Shown: positions 44,029 to 52,678 of the stretch, in pieces | Layout of the letters: every line of letters starts with the position of its first letter | Numbering within the stretch: position 1 is the first letter of the stretch | DNA from: an uncultured Erysipelotrichaceae bacterium | GTDB lineage: Bacteria; Bacillota_I; Bacilli_A; RFN20; CAG-826 | Direction of reading: 5' to 3' | DNA: 54,365 bases | NCBI GenBank assembly: GCA_947166565.1 | Contig: CAMVEL010000010.1 | Location: forward strand, 1 to 54,365 | Notes under the pieces: model-generated | Told to the model about the DNA's origin: nothing | Databases searched by the model: none | What the model saw: the letters and a program-made list of their open reading frames with translations, nothing else | Translations under genes and position numbers: made by a program

Positions 44029-45534
44029 ATGAAAAAATTGCTATTCGTCCTCGCAAGCAGCGTCCTACTTCTCGCTTCCTGCGGTGGCACACCCGCTTCA
44101 TCCGGCAGTGCTTCCAGTGAATCCGAAACCTCTACAAGAGCCACAAGAACGAGGCCCAGCACCTCTAGCGATACCTCTGAGGGGAAGCCAAGTTCTTCCA
44201 CCGAGAGCACTCCATCTTCCCAATCGAGCGTCTCTTCCTCTGTTGAACCATCCGTTCCTGAAGGAAAGAACATCGCCTATATCGAAGGCCTCAAATCCGG
44301 TGGAGAAGGCGCGGCTTATGCCGATCCTGGCTTCCTCTATGAATGGCATGGCGACGGCGGAGACGTCACCGGCTGGGCTTATAAGAATGGCGCTTATGAA
44401 TTAGAATACGCCGCCGGTTGGGCCTGGTATGGCGTTCAGGTCTTCCTCCAGCTCCCATATGCAGAAGCTGGCGACGCCCTCCAAATCTATCTTGAGCTCA
44501 ATACCGATATCGCTGGCGACATCACCATCAACGGCAACGTCGTCAGTCTCAAGAAGGGTGACAACAAAGTCTTGGTCTCCTCCACTCAAGCTGCTGGAAA
44601 AGCAAGTCTTTCCATGCAACTAGGCGTCAATGGTGGCGAGGCTCTCGCTGGCATGACCTTCAAACTAAAAACCATCGGCATTTATGATGCAGCCGCGACC
44701 TATCATAACGTTAAGTTCCAAGATGGTGACAAGCTTCTCAAGGAAATCGAAGTCCGTGATGGCAAAACCGTCGCCGCTCCTATCGTCGTCGCCCCAACAG
44801 GCAAATACTTCGCCGGTTGGTATGACGCTTCCTCCGAGAGGCTAACCGCCAAAACCGAGATCAAAGCCGACAAGGTCTACACCGTCAAATACGTCACCAA
44901 AGAAGAAGCCAACATCATCAAAGTCGAATTCTATCTTGGCGACAGATTGACCAACATCCAAGATGTCGTCGAATTCGGTACCCCTGATTTCGCCGCCCTT
45001 TCCATCCCATTTGGTTATGAAGTCATTGGATGGTACACCGATCCAGCCCTTACCACCCCATATGATGACGAACCAATTGAAGAGGAAACCAAGCTTTATG
45101 CCAAGGCCAACGTCAAGATGGTCACATACCGTCATGATTCCGTCTTCAATGAAGGTCAGGAAATCACTCATGGCGCCAACGGCGAATTCATCCTCACCTA
45201 TCCAGACCATGGTTATAATCAGGGATGGCACATCCAAGCCAACTTCGAAGGTCTTCCACACGCTGATTCCGATACCTATCAGTTCAGTGTCGAATACAAA
45301 CTCGACGCGGCCGCCGGTGGAACATACCAAATCTACGACAAGAGAACCGTTCCAGATTCCAATGGCGAGTTGGTCGTCACCTCCGAATGGAAAAAGATCA
45401 CCATCACCTATCTCGGAAGCGAAGTCTATGAAGGCAATAAGTTCACCATGGAACTCGGCATGGTTCACCCAGTCGATCCAACTGGCAACGTTGTCTTACA
45501 AGTCCGCAACCCATCCGTTGGCATCGTTGACTAA
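44029..45534 (+). CDS. Modular carbohydrate-binding-type surface lipoprotein
   Basis: A 501-residue lipoprotein. The signal peptide ends in lipobox LASC; a Ser/Thr/Glu-rich linker covers ~25-75. An N-terminal beta module with many aromatic residues (AAGWAWYGVQVFLQLP) follows at ~80-225, then two InlB-B/Flg_new-like repeats with GWY motifs (YFAGWYDAS, YEVIGWYTDP) at ~230-370, then a C-terminal CBM4/9-like beta module to the end. No catalytic motif is seen. It precedes a GH16 gene and probably holds beta-glucan at the cell surface; this role is inference. A GC-rich stem-loop separates the two genes. Confidence 0.8.
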   Translation: MKKLLFVLASSVLLLASCGGTPASSGSASSESETSTRATRTRPSTSSDTSEGKPSSSTESTPSSQSSVSSSVEPSVPEGKNIAYIEGLKSGGEGAAYADPGFLYEWHGDGGDVTGWAYKNGAYELEYAAGWAWYGVQVFLQLPYAEAGDALQIYLELNTDIAGDITINGNVVSLKKGDNKVLVSSTQAAGKASLSMQLGVNGGEALAGMTFKLKTIGIYDAAATYHNVKFQDGDKLLKEIEVRDGKTVAAPIVVAPTGKYFAGWYDASSERLTAKTEIKADKVYTVKYVTKEEANIIKVEFYLGDRLTNIQDVVEFGTPDFAALSIPFGYEVIGWYTDPALTTPYDDEPIEEETKLYAKANVKMVTYRHDSVFNEGQEITHGANGEFILTYPDHGYNQGWHIQANFEGLPHADSDTYQFSVEYKLDAAAGGTYQIYDKRTVPDSNGELVVTSEWKKITITYLGSEVYEGNKFTMELGMVHPVDPTGNVVLQVRNPSVGIVD

Positions 45535-45553
45535 TTAAGCCCAAAAAGCAATT

Positions 45554-45580
45554 AGGGCCCGTGAGAATATCGCGGGCCCT
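45554..45580 (+). repeat. Intercistronic stem-loop after the lipoprotein gene
   Basis: AGGGCCCG (45554-45561) pairs with CGGGCCCT (45573-45580). Only three T residues follow, so it may be a partial terminator or an mRNA 3'-end stabiliser. Confidence 0.6.
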
Positions 45581-45605
45581 TTAAGACAAAAAAGGAGGCA
45601 AAACC

Positions 45606-46616
45606 ATGAATAAAGCATACACGCTACCACTAATTGCCATACTTCTTTCTTCATGTTCTTTTTCGCTTTCCCCAAAAAGTGAAAGCGAGGGACCTTCCTC
45701 ACCTTCTTCCGAAACCTCTTCGGAAGTCCCTATTGAATCTAGTGAAAGCGAAGAGATTACCACCTCCGAGTCTGAATCGGTTAAAACTAGCGAGTCCAGC
45801 GAAGAGAAAGACGGCTCCATCACCACTTCTTCTAGTGGGACCATAGAGGACGAAGATTTCCTTCCATCCGAGGATTATGAGCTCGCCTGGAGTGATGAAT
45901 TCGATGGGGAGGCGTTGAACACGAGGATATGGAGCCATGAAATCGGTAACGGCAATTGGGGATGGGGAAATGGCGAAGCCGAATACTATACGGCGAAAAA
46001 CGACCGCATAGAGGACGGCATGCTCCATATAACCGCAAAACGCGAAGAGGCCCCCGATGGTTTCCAATATACCTCCACCCGCATCATCACCAAAAACAAG
46101 GTTCATTTCACCTATGGATATATGTGTGCCCGCATCTCTTTACCGGCCGTCACGGGGTTATGGCCAGCCTTCTGGATGCTCCCCGAAACCGGTTATGGAA
46201 GCGAAGGCACCACATGGTGGCCAACCAGCGGGGAAATCGACATCATGGAAAATAGAGGCCGCGTCAGCGATACCACCAGCGGAGCCCTCCATTATGCCTC
46301 TAACGGAACCGGCGGAAATCACACCTATGTCAGCGCTGAAACCAAAGTCGGTTCCATTGAAGACTTCCATGTATACGCAATCGAATGGCTTGAAGGAGAG
46401 ATAATTTGGTCGGTCGACGGGAAAGAATTCCTCCGCACCGGACAAAATATCTGGAACCGCGGCTATGGCACCGGAGATGACGCCCCATTCAATAAGGATT
46501 TCTTCTTTATCCTTAACCTTGCTATTGGGGGACAATTCGACGGGAACAAAGAACCTCCTGCCAATTGGGAGTCTTCTGATATGGTCATCGACTATGTCCG
46601 TTGCTACCAAAAATAA
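45606..46616 (+). CDS. GH16 endo-beta-1,3(4)-glucanase lipoprotein
   Basis: A 336-residue lipidated enzyme. Lipobox LSSC is followed by a ~70-residue Ser/Glu linker and a GH16 domain from ~90. The catalytic motif EIDIMEN gives E210 as nucleophile, D212 and E215 as acid/base; the beta-bulge spacing is that of laminarinases. GLWPAFWMLPETGYG and INLNLAIGG-like FILNLAIGGQFDG are typical. It cleaves beta-1,3 or mixed-linked glucans at the cell surface, in operon with the binding lipoprotein. A ribosome site AAGGAGG precedes the ATG. Confidence 0.93.
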   Translation: MNKAYTLPLIAILLSSCSFSLSPKSESEGPSSPSSETSSEVPIESSESEEITTSESESVKTSESSEEKDGSITTSSSGTIEDEDFLPSEDYELAWSDEFDGEALNTRIWSHEIGNGNWGWGNGEAEYYTAKNDRIEDGMLHITAKREEAPDGFQYTSTRIITKNKVHFTYGYMCARISLPAVTGLWPAFWMLPETGYGSEGTTWWPTSGEIDIMENRGRVSDTTSGALHYASNGTGGNHTYVSAETKVGSIEDFHVYAIEWLEGEIIWSVDGKEFLRTGQNIWNRGYGTGDDAPFNKDFFFILNLAIGGQFDGNKEPPANWESSDMVIDYVRCYQK

Positions 46617-46639
46617 GGCCGATTAGAAACAAATAAGTC

Positions 46640-46671
46640 AACCATCTTGAGTTAAACCAAGATGGTTTTTT
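46640..46671 (+). terminator. Terminator of the glucanase operon
   Basis: AACCATCTTG (46640-46649) and CAAGATGGTT (46658-46667), a 10-bp stem, followed by TTTT. Confidence 0.88.
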
Positions 46672-46704
46672 GTTACATGGGTCATTTATTTTGTTATTTA
46701 ACCA

Positions 46705-46740
46705 TATAAAAATCGTCCCCGCGAGGAGACGATATATGAC
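46705..46740 (-). terminator. Terminator of the toxin-antitoxin pair, near-copy of 47603-47638
   Basis: ATCGTCCCC (46712-46720) pairs imperfectly with GGAGACGAT (46725-46733); the - strand then reads TTTTTAT. About 34 bases including the flank match the GH3 terminator with four changes and one gap. The 46741-46815 stretch shows nothing else. Confidence 0.7.
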
Positions 46741-46815
46741 GCCTTTCCGTATTCTAATGGGCAGTCTTTTTGGATTTTTCATCTTTTAAACGTATTTAAA
46801 TAAAAGGTTCGTGGT

Positions 46816-47232
46816 TTATTGAACCCCAAGCTTAACAATATCGAGCATTTCTCTTGGTGTAACAACAAATCGCTTTACGGGATAGTGCTTTACGTTACCG
46901 GTGATCAGATATGCTTCCGTCGTTTTTCTCGCGGTCATAACAATTTCGTAGAACACCGCATCATCGGGGTCTGGAAACAATTCATCTGTAGATGTTCTAT
47001 CGAGAAAGATAGCGCGCTTTATGATTTCCTCGATCATCTTACCAATTCTTTCACCGGAAAACCCGAACTTGCTTCTTGTCAAAACCTCGCGATATTCGGA
47101 AACAATCTCCTCGTTGATCAAAGGAATGATTGGACCTTCCAATGCCAATTGGAGAACTTTGTCTGGAACAGAACCTGCCTTAAGCATAGAAGAGACAATA
47201 ACATTGGTATCAATAACGGCATAATAGGTCAC
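46816..47232 (-). CDS. PIN-domain toxin (COG1569 type)
   Basis: A 138-residue PIN ribonuclease: VIDTNVIVSSML gives the first Asp, EEIVSEYREVL a Glu, and LFPDPDDAVFYEIV the Asp cluster, with YLITGNVKHYP next. It would cleave RNA when freed from its antitoxin. It overlaps the antitoxin gene by ATGA, the usual antitoxin-first layout. It lies between the two arms of the glucan locus, which suggests late insertion. Confidence 0.9.
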   Translation of the reverse strand: MTYYAVIDTNVIVSSMLKAGSVPDKVLQLALEGPIIPLINEEIVSEYREVLTRSKFGFSGERIGKMIEEIIKRAIFLDRTSTDELFPDPDDAVFYEIVMTARKTTEAYLITGNVKHYPVKRFVVTPREMLDIVKLGVQ

Positions 47233-47528
47233 TTCCGCTTTCTCCTCTCGGCCCTAGCCAAGGCAATTTCATCATTAATCTCCTCCAATGTCATTTTGGA
47301 ATTGCCGTTTCTTTCGGAGATTTCTTGCGATTCCTTCATGACTTCGATTGCGCCAGAGGCGCGATAAACGTTGTCAGAAAGGATCATCGGAAAAGGTATG
47401 CCTTTGCAGGCGACAGACCTCTTTAGAAACATCCTCATCGCAGATGAAAGATCGAGACCTAGATTCTCAAAGACCGAAGTGGCCTCTTTTTTAAGTTCGT
47501 CTTCAACTCTAAACTGAACGATTGCCAT
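47229..47528 (-). CDS. RelB/DinJ-family antitoxin
   Basis: A 99-residue antitoxin with a ribbon-helix-helix N-terminus (AIVQFRVEDELKKEATSVF, LGLDLSSAMRMFLKRSV) for DNA binding and a charged C-terminal tail for toxin binding. RelB/DinJ usually pairs with a RelE/YafQ toxin; here the partner is a PIN protein. The ATG at 47528 has GGGAG eight bases upstream. Confidence 0.9.
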   Translation of the reverse strand: MAIVQFRVEDELKKEATSVFENLGLDLSSAMRMFLKRSVACKGIPFPMILSDNVYRASGAIEVMKESQEISERNGNSKMTLEEINDEIALARAERRKRK

Positions 47529-47551
47529 AAAATGTTCTCCCTTGTGTTTCA

Positions 47552-47580
47552 ATTGTAAGACGAATAAATACAGTTGTAAA
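47552..47580 (-). promoter_or_regulatory. Toxin-antitoxin promoter
   Basis: On the - strand: -35 TTTACA (47580-47575), spacer 17, -10 TACAAT (47557-47552). Both elements share TTACAA/TTTACAA, so they may form the autoregulatory site of the antitoxin. Confidence 0.6.
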
Positions 47581-47602
47581 GTCAGTTTAAACCTAAGTCA
47601 AA

Positions 47603-47638
47603 CAAAAAATCGCCCCCACGAAGGAGGCGATTTATGAC
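47603..47638 (-). terminator. GH3 terminator, near-copy of 46705-46740
   Basis: AAATCGCC (47607-47614) pairs with GGCGATTT (47626-47633), with an inner CCC/GG pairing; the - strand then has six T residues. Confidence 0.8.
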
Positions 47639-47648
47639 GATATGAAGA

Positions 47649-50531
47649 TTAGTCGACTTTCTTCCTGGCTTTGATAACAGGAAGAGCGAAGGAGAGGCCA
47701 ATCCAAATGACGGAGCCACCGATGATGACGCCATCAGCGATATAGATCCAAACTCTCCAAGGTTTGGTCTTGCGGTTAGCGATGGAGACGCCAACGTCGA
47801 GTTGGACTTCGTCGAGGGACGTATCGTAATGCATCATCGTGTAATGGGTGTTGATGAAGGTCCATAGGACGTTACGAGCGGCCATCTTGGCGCAATAGAC
47901 GTTAGTTGGATCGTTGATATTGATTGGCGAACCGGAGGTGTTGTTCGGATTGAGCCAGATATCGTTACCAGCGCGGATACCACGGGTTGGGTTCATGACG
48001 CCGTCACCGCCGCTCCAGTCGGTAACCATCGTGCCACGGAAGCCCCATTCCTCGCGGAGGATGGAGACGTTTTGGGCATAGCAGGAACCGCACCAGATGG
48101 AAGCGATGTTGTTGAAACCGGACATGATGGCCACGGTTTCGCCTTCCTTGACGGAGATTTCAAACGGACGGAGATAAATCTCGCGATAGGCTTGTTCGGT
48201 CGTCCAGGTGTTGACGTTACGTGGGTTGGGTCCTTCTTCCGCCATCGTGAAGTGTTTGACATAGCAATATAGGCCATGGTTCTTCGCGGCGAGGATGACT
48301 CCGGCAGCCATCTTTCCAGAGAGGACGGGGTCTTCGGAATAATATTCGTAGTTACGTCCGGAATATGGGGAACGATGGATGTTGACGCCAGGAGCATACC
48401 ATCCGGTTAAGCCGGTGACACGGGCTTCCGCGGCCACCGCGGTACCCATTTGTCTAGCAAGATCCTTATCGAAGGATTGACCGATGAGGACTTCGGCTGG
48501 GAAAGCGGTCCATTTACCGTTATCGAAGCCAAGCTTCTTGCTGTTCTGGTTGAATCCGGCAGGACCGTCGAAATCGAAGCATTCGGGTTTGCCGATCGAT
48601 TCGATCGCGGGGGTGCCGAAGCCAGAAAGCTCAACGGTCGCCTTGATTTCGTCACGGCTCATCTGATCGACGAGCTTGGTGAGGTTTTCGGAATCGTAAT
48701 CATCACCGATGGAATCGATGAGGGCTTCGTCGAATTTGCCATCCTTGACGATGCGGAGGTTGCTTTCGACTCCGGTTACGGGCATTTCGGTCTGATCATA
48801 GGAAGTGTTGGTATAGGTCGAAGCCGAGGAAGCGGTGCTATTGGAAGCGCCGGCCGCATGGAGGGCGTTGAGGGTCGCTCCGAAATCGGAACGGGAGAGA
48901 TATGATGGGGCGGTATTCAAACCGGTAGAACCATCTAGTGGGATTCCACCATAGGCATCCTCTCCGGTGAAGTGGTTCTTGACTTCGACTCCGGTCTCGG
49001 GGTCGACGTCGATTAACTGGTCTTGGTCGAAGGAGAATTTGACCTCAGCCGGGGCATTATCGGCAAGGGTCATAAGGGTATGGGCATCCTTATTGAAGGA
49101 AATACTGTAATTGCCTTCTTCTAATTCATAGCCCTTGAAGCCGTTTCCGTTCGCATCATAGCAATCGTAGGAAGCGAGGTCATAGAGCTTGAAGGTGCAG
49201 GTCAAACCGCGTTGGGTCTGGCCGGCTGGGAGAACGGCGGTCTTGCAGAAATCAAGGAGCTGGGTCGATGGCTTTTCGATGCTATCGACATAATATGGGG
49301 CGTGTCCATAGACCTGCATGACGTCCGCGCCTTCGAAGTTGCCTTTGTTGGTGCATTCGAAGGTAACGGTGATGTCTTCGGCGGGATCGAGGTCTTTTCT
49401 ACCCGCGATGTCATTGCCCTTGCTATCCTTGACGGAATCGACCTTCCATTCGAAATCGGTATAGGAGAGTCCATAGCCAAACGGATATTGGACAACGCCA
49501 TCATAACCGGTTCCATAGTCGTTATCGACATCGTCGAAGAAGCCTTCTTCGGCCGCGGTTTCATAATAACGGTAACCGACATAGACGCCTTCGAAATATC
49601 CGATGTTGTTGCTTCTCGCCTGATAATTGCTGAAACTTGGGCTACGGAATTGTGAATCGTAGACAAAGGTGTCGGCCGCGCGTCCGCTTGGGTTGATGTC
49701 ACCAAAGATGATACGCGGGATCGCTAAAGCGCCGCTTTGTCCGACCAAACCAACGTTAAGGCAGGCTCCGACATCGTATTTCTCCAAGAAACCAAGTTCC
49801 ATGGTGTTGGAGGAATTGATGATGACGGTGACCTTACCGAAGTTCTCGGTGACCATCTTGACGAGGGCCTCTTCTTCCTGGGAGATCGCTAGATAAGTAC
49901 GATCGCTATCGAGGCCATAGCCTTTGCGGCGTTGGTTAAGGGGAATCTCACCGACGTTTTCACCGCAGACGCGGGATATGACGATAACCGCCTGATCGGA
50001 GAAGTCTTGGCAGGATTGAATAAGCTCTGGGGGATATAGCTCAGGGCCAGGTTCAATCAAGGTGATACGGGATGAATCGCCCGTGGAGAATTTTCCTTTG
50101 AATGAGGTGTTATCGTAATCGGTATAGAACTTCGTGAGTTCCTTGTTGGTTTCCCATCCCTCCTTCTCAAAGGCGTCGAGAAGGGTTACGCCAGCTCCGT
50201 CACGAATGGTGGATGAACCAGAACCAATGCCGGAGAGGAGGAACCCGTTATCGGTGCTCGCCCAACCAAAGACATTGACCCTGTAATCATCATATGGGAG
50301 GGTTTTGTTCTCGTTGCGCAAGAGGGCGATGCCGCCTTCTGCTAGTTTTTGGCAAAGTTCGTCACTCGCGGCGGAAGCCTTCTTAAAGTCTTCTGATTCA
50401 AATGAGAAATCCGTTTCATCGAAGAAGTCATCGATGATACCGCCGAGATTATGGGTGACGACCGTAGCCGTGATCATCGCCGCGGAGAGAACGCCGCCGA
50501 CAATAATCGAAATAATCTGACTCTTTTTCAT
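47649..50531 (-). CDS. Domain-permuted GH3 beta-glucosidase, anchored at both ends
   Basis: A 960-residue enzyme. A membrane helix at ~5-25 is followed by the GH3 C-terminal-type domain (~55-350; CGENVGEIPLNQRRKG, FVYDSQFRSPSFSN), an FnIII-like domain with YPFGYGLSYTDFEW, and only then the catalytic TIM barrel (~640-890): GRNYEYYSEDP, K759-H760 and nucleophile D838 in VTDWSGG. This is the reversed order known for Ruminococcus-type beta-glucosidases. A second membrane helix lies at ~925-950, so the enzyme is held at both ends on the outer face. It would release glucose from oligosaccharides made by GH16. AAAGGAC precedes the ATG. Confidence 0.92.
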   Translation of the reverse strand: MKKSQIISIIVGGVLSAAMITATVVTHNLGGIIDDFFDETDFSFESEDFKKASAASDELCQKLAEGGIALLRNENKTLPYDDYRVNVFGWASTDNGFLLSGIGSGSSTIRDGAGVTLLDAFEKEGWETNKELTKFYTDYDNTSFKGKFSTGDSSRITLIEPGPELYPPELIQSCQDFSDQAVIVISRVCGENVGEIPLNQRRKGYGLDSDRTYLAISQEEEALVKMVTENFGKVTVIINSSNTMELGFLEKYDVGACLNVGLVGQSGALAIPRIIFGDINPSGRAADTFVYDSQFRSPSFSNYQARSNNIGYFEGVYVGYRYYETAAEEGFFDDVDNDYGTGYDGVVQYPFGYGLSYTDFEWKVDSVKDSKGNDIAGRKDLDPAEDITVTFECTNKGNFEGADVMQVYGHAPYYVDSIEKPSTQLLDFCKTAVLPAGQTQRGLTCTFKLYDLASYDCYDANGNGFKGYELEEGNYSISFNKDAHTLMTLADNAPAEVKFSFDQDQLIDVDPETGVEVKNHFTGEDAYGGIPLDGSTGLNTAPSYLSRSDFGATLNALHAAGASNSTASSASTYTNTSYDQTEMPVTGVESNLRIVKDGKFDEALIDSIGDDYDSENLTKLVDQMSRDEIKATVELSGFGTPAIESIGKPECFDFDGPAGFNQNSKKLGFDNGKWTAFPAEVLIGQSFDKDLARQMGTAVAAEARVTGLTGWYAPGVNIHRSPYSGRNYEYYSEDPVLSGKMAAGVILAAKNHGLYCYVKHFTMAEEGPNPRNVNTWTTEQAYREIYLRPFEISVKEGETVAIMSGFNNIASIWCGSCYAQNVSILREEWGFRGTMVTDWSGGDGVMNPTRGIRAGNDIWLNPNNTSGSPININDPTNVYCAKMAARNVLWTFINTHYTMMHYDTSLDEVQLDVGVSIANRKTKPWRVWIYIADGVIIGGSVIWIGLSFALPVIKARKKVD

Positions 50532-50554
50532 ATCGTCGTCCTTTCTTTAAACCA

Positions 50555-50584
50555 TTTGCTAGGCGGGGTGGCCCGCCTAGCAAA
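50555..50584 (-). repeat. 13-bp intercistronic stem-loop before the GH3 gene
   Basis: TTTGCTAGGCGGG (50555-50567) and CCCGCCTAGCAAA (50572-50584) pair perfectly around a 4-base loop. No T tract follows on either strand; it is probably an RNA processing or stability element. Confidence 0.7.
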
Positions 50585-50595
50585 GGTTAAATTGA

Positions 50596-52557
50596 TTAGT
50601 TGGATGGGGTGAAGGTAACAAGGGCCAAGCCATTACGCCAGCCATCGTTCTCTCCGGTATAGCCTTCGCCAATGGAGAGAACGTATTTCCCGCCAGTGAC
50701 TTCGACAGTCGCTAATTCCGTATCCTTTGGGGCGTAGACGTTTGGACGATATCCGCTGCCACCGACTGGACCAAGGTGGAAGTAATATGGCTCGCCAGCG
50801 GTCAATTTGCCGGTGAGGTCAAGGCTGAGGTCGAATTTGCCAGAGGTCGCTCCTTCACTAGATGGGGTGACCACGAGGACGGTATCCGCGCCTTCGTTGG
50901 AGACATCGGTGCCGGAAGATAGATCCATGCAGTCCATGAAGTATTCTTCGCTGGTCTTGTTGGAGATGCCGGAATAGATTCCGCCGACATGGAAGACGGC
51001 CTTGTTATCGTCTTTGGTGAGGCTAACGCTATCCATGATGACATAATCGCCACCAAGATAATGGATACCAAGGAGGCCATTGCGCCATCCATCGGAATGG
51101 CCACTGACTTTGTAGAGGGAGGCGACTCCGCCGGTAGAATCGGCGACTTCCATCGCATCGTCATCGCTCATCCAAGCGAGGTTGGACCTATAGCCATCGT
51201 CTTTGACTGGACCATAGTGGACCATGTAGTCGTTGGTGGCATCAAGTCTGCCGGTGAGGTCGATCGTTTGGGTAACGGTGCCGATCTTCGTGGTTTCGTC
51301 GGGAGCGCCGATATTCAAGACGGCTGGGTTATCCTCTGGTTTGCTGACGCTAATCCAGCTATCAAATTGCTCGATGTCGACATAGAAGATGTCTTTTTCG
51401 ATATCGGCTTCGGAATAGCCGCGATATGTACCCGTAAGGACAAAGAGGAGTTTCTCGTCTTTGACTTCCAATTTGGCGTGTGAATAGGTAAGGAAGGCGG
51501 CTTGGGTATCGAAGACCGTCAAACCGATGCAACCCCAGAATTTGGAGCCATCATCGCCGACACCAACGTTGAGGGAAAGCTTATAGGTCTTGGTGCCATC
51601 GACGACTGATTTGCCATCGTGCTCGGTGGTTTGGGTCAATTTGAGGTCGTTTGCATGTCCTGCGTCAGTGCCTTCGGTCCTTGGCAAACCGAAGTGGAGG
51701 GTATAACCAACACCCTTATTGGCGGCGCCGATGAAGTCGGTGACGTCAACGTCGACCTTGAAGCGGCCATTGCCGGCATCAAGGAATGTCATCTTGTTGT
51801 TTTCGTATGGGCGTCCCCATCCTTTGCCTCCGATATTATCGTTATATTGGAAGTCGATAAGGTAAGCTTCGTTAGCAGCTTCGGTGAGTTCGGCGGCGTT
51901 AGCGAATCCTTCGAAGCTTCCGAGGACGGAAAAGATGATCTTGTCTTCGACTTTGTTGATATCGGCGTCATCGCCTTGGAGGTTACCGACTTTGATATCG
52001 TAGGTCTTGGAGAATCCGCCATAGGTGACGGTGACGGTCTTGGTACCTACCGTGGATAGATCCGGGGTAGAGACCTCGACGCCGGTCTTGACTTCTTCGC
52101 TAGTTCCACCAGCAAGGGTCGCGCTGACCTTTAGTCCGCTGGAGGAGAAGGTCGTTCCAACGAGGAAGCTCTTCTTGACCGCGGAGGTATCGATTTCGAT
52201 GCCGGTGACGGAAGCGGTCTTGATTTTGATGGTGACGTTGGTAGCTGGCATCGCAAAGCGATATGTGCCAGTGCTCGTCGGCTTTAACGCGGTGTCGTTA
52301 TAGGTGACGGAATCGATAACGGTGTTGCCACTGGTAACGATCTTGAAGGTAATGCGTTGCCCTTCGACCGCGGATCCGTTTTCTGGAAGACCGGTGACGG
52401 TGATGCCTTCTGGAGCATCAACGGTGATCTTGTAGAAAGTGCCTATGGATTCGGAGGTTTCTCCACCACCAGGATTGTTTCCGCCTCCACAAGCAGCGAG
52501 CATCGTCATCGCGGAAAGAGCGAAGACGATCGTGGTCATGAGTCTTGTTTTTTTCAT
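50596..52557 (-). CDS. Modular surface lipoprotein with Ig-like domain and three copies of a new repeated module
   Basis: A 653-residue lipoprotein with lipobox LAAC followed by a Gly/Asn linker. A short beta domain (FYKITVDAPEGITVTGLPENG, given by its ends) is followed by a Big_3-type Ig-like domain at ~110-190 (SFLVGTTFSSSGLKVSATLAGG). Three modules of ~135-155 residues then run to the end (~195-346, ~360-510, ~516-653). Each opens with a pattern like DxxLxFxVxGxYxGxS and ends with W-x-(G/N)-x-x-G-L (FWGCIGL, GWRNGLL, GWRNGLA). No family is recognised; a glycan-binding role is likely from context. The ATG at 52557 has AAAGGA six bases upstream. Confidence 0.75.
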   Translation of the reverse strand: MKKTRLMTTIVFALSAMTMLAACGGGNNPGGGETSESIGTFYKITVDAPEGITVTGLPENGSAVEGQRITFKIVTSGNTVIDSVTYNDTALKPTSTGTYRFAMPATNVTIKIKTASVTGIEIDTSAVKKSFLVGTTFSSSGLKVSATLAGGTSEEVKTGVEVSTPDLSTVGTKTVTVTYGGFSKTYDIKVGNLQGDDADINKVEDKIIFSVLGSFEGFANAAELTEAANEAYLIDFQYNDNIGGKGWGRPYENNKMTFLDAGNGRFKVDVDVTDFIGAANKGVGYTLHFGLPRTEGTDAGHANDLKLTQTTEHDGKSVVDGTKTYKLSLNVGVGDDGSKFWGCIGLTVFDTQAAFLTYSHAKLEVKDEKLLFVLTGTYRGYSEADIEKDIFYVDIEQFDSWISVSKPEDNPAVLNIGAPDETTKIGTVTQTIDLTGRLDATNDYMVHYGPVKDDGYRSNLAWMSDDDAMEVADSTGGVASLYKVSGHSDGWRNGLLGIHYLGGDYVIMDSVSLTKDDNKAVFHVGGIYSGISNKTSEEYFMDCMDLSSGTDVSNEGADTVLVVTPSSEGATSGKFDLSLDLTGKLTAGEPYYFHLGPVGGSGYRPNVYAPKDTELATVEVTGGKYVLSIGEGYTGENDGWRNGLALVTFTPSN

Positions 52558-52634
52558 GATTGTATCCTTTCTTAATTGCAATATTTATAGCCACACGCAC
52601 GTCATGTGTGCATGTGATGTCGGATAGAGATTAT

Positions 52635-52664
52635 GGAGGGGCCGAAGGCTAATACGGCCCCTCC
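52635..52664 (-). repeat. 10-bp intercistronic stem-loop between the two modular lipoprotein genes
   Basis: GGAGGGGCCG (52635-52644) and CGGCCCCTCC (52655-52664) pair perfectly with a 10-base loop, 15 bases beyond the stop. No T tract follows, so read-through into the next gene is expected. Confidence 0.7.
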
Positions 52665-52678
52665 GGAAAGGCTAGATG

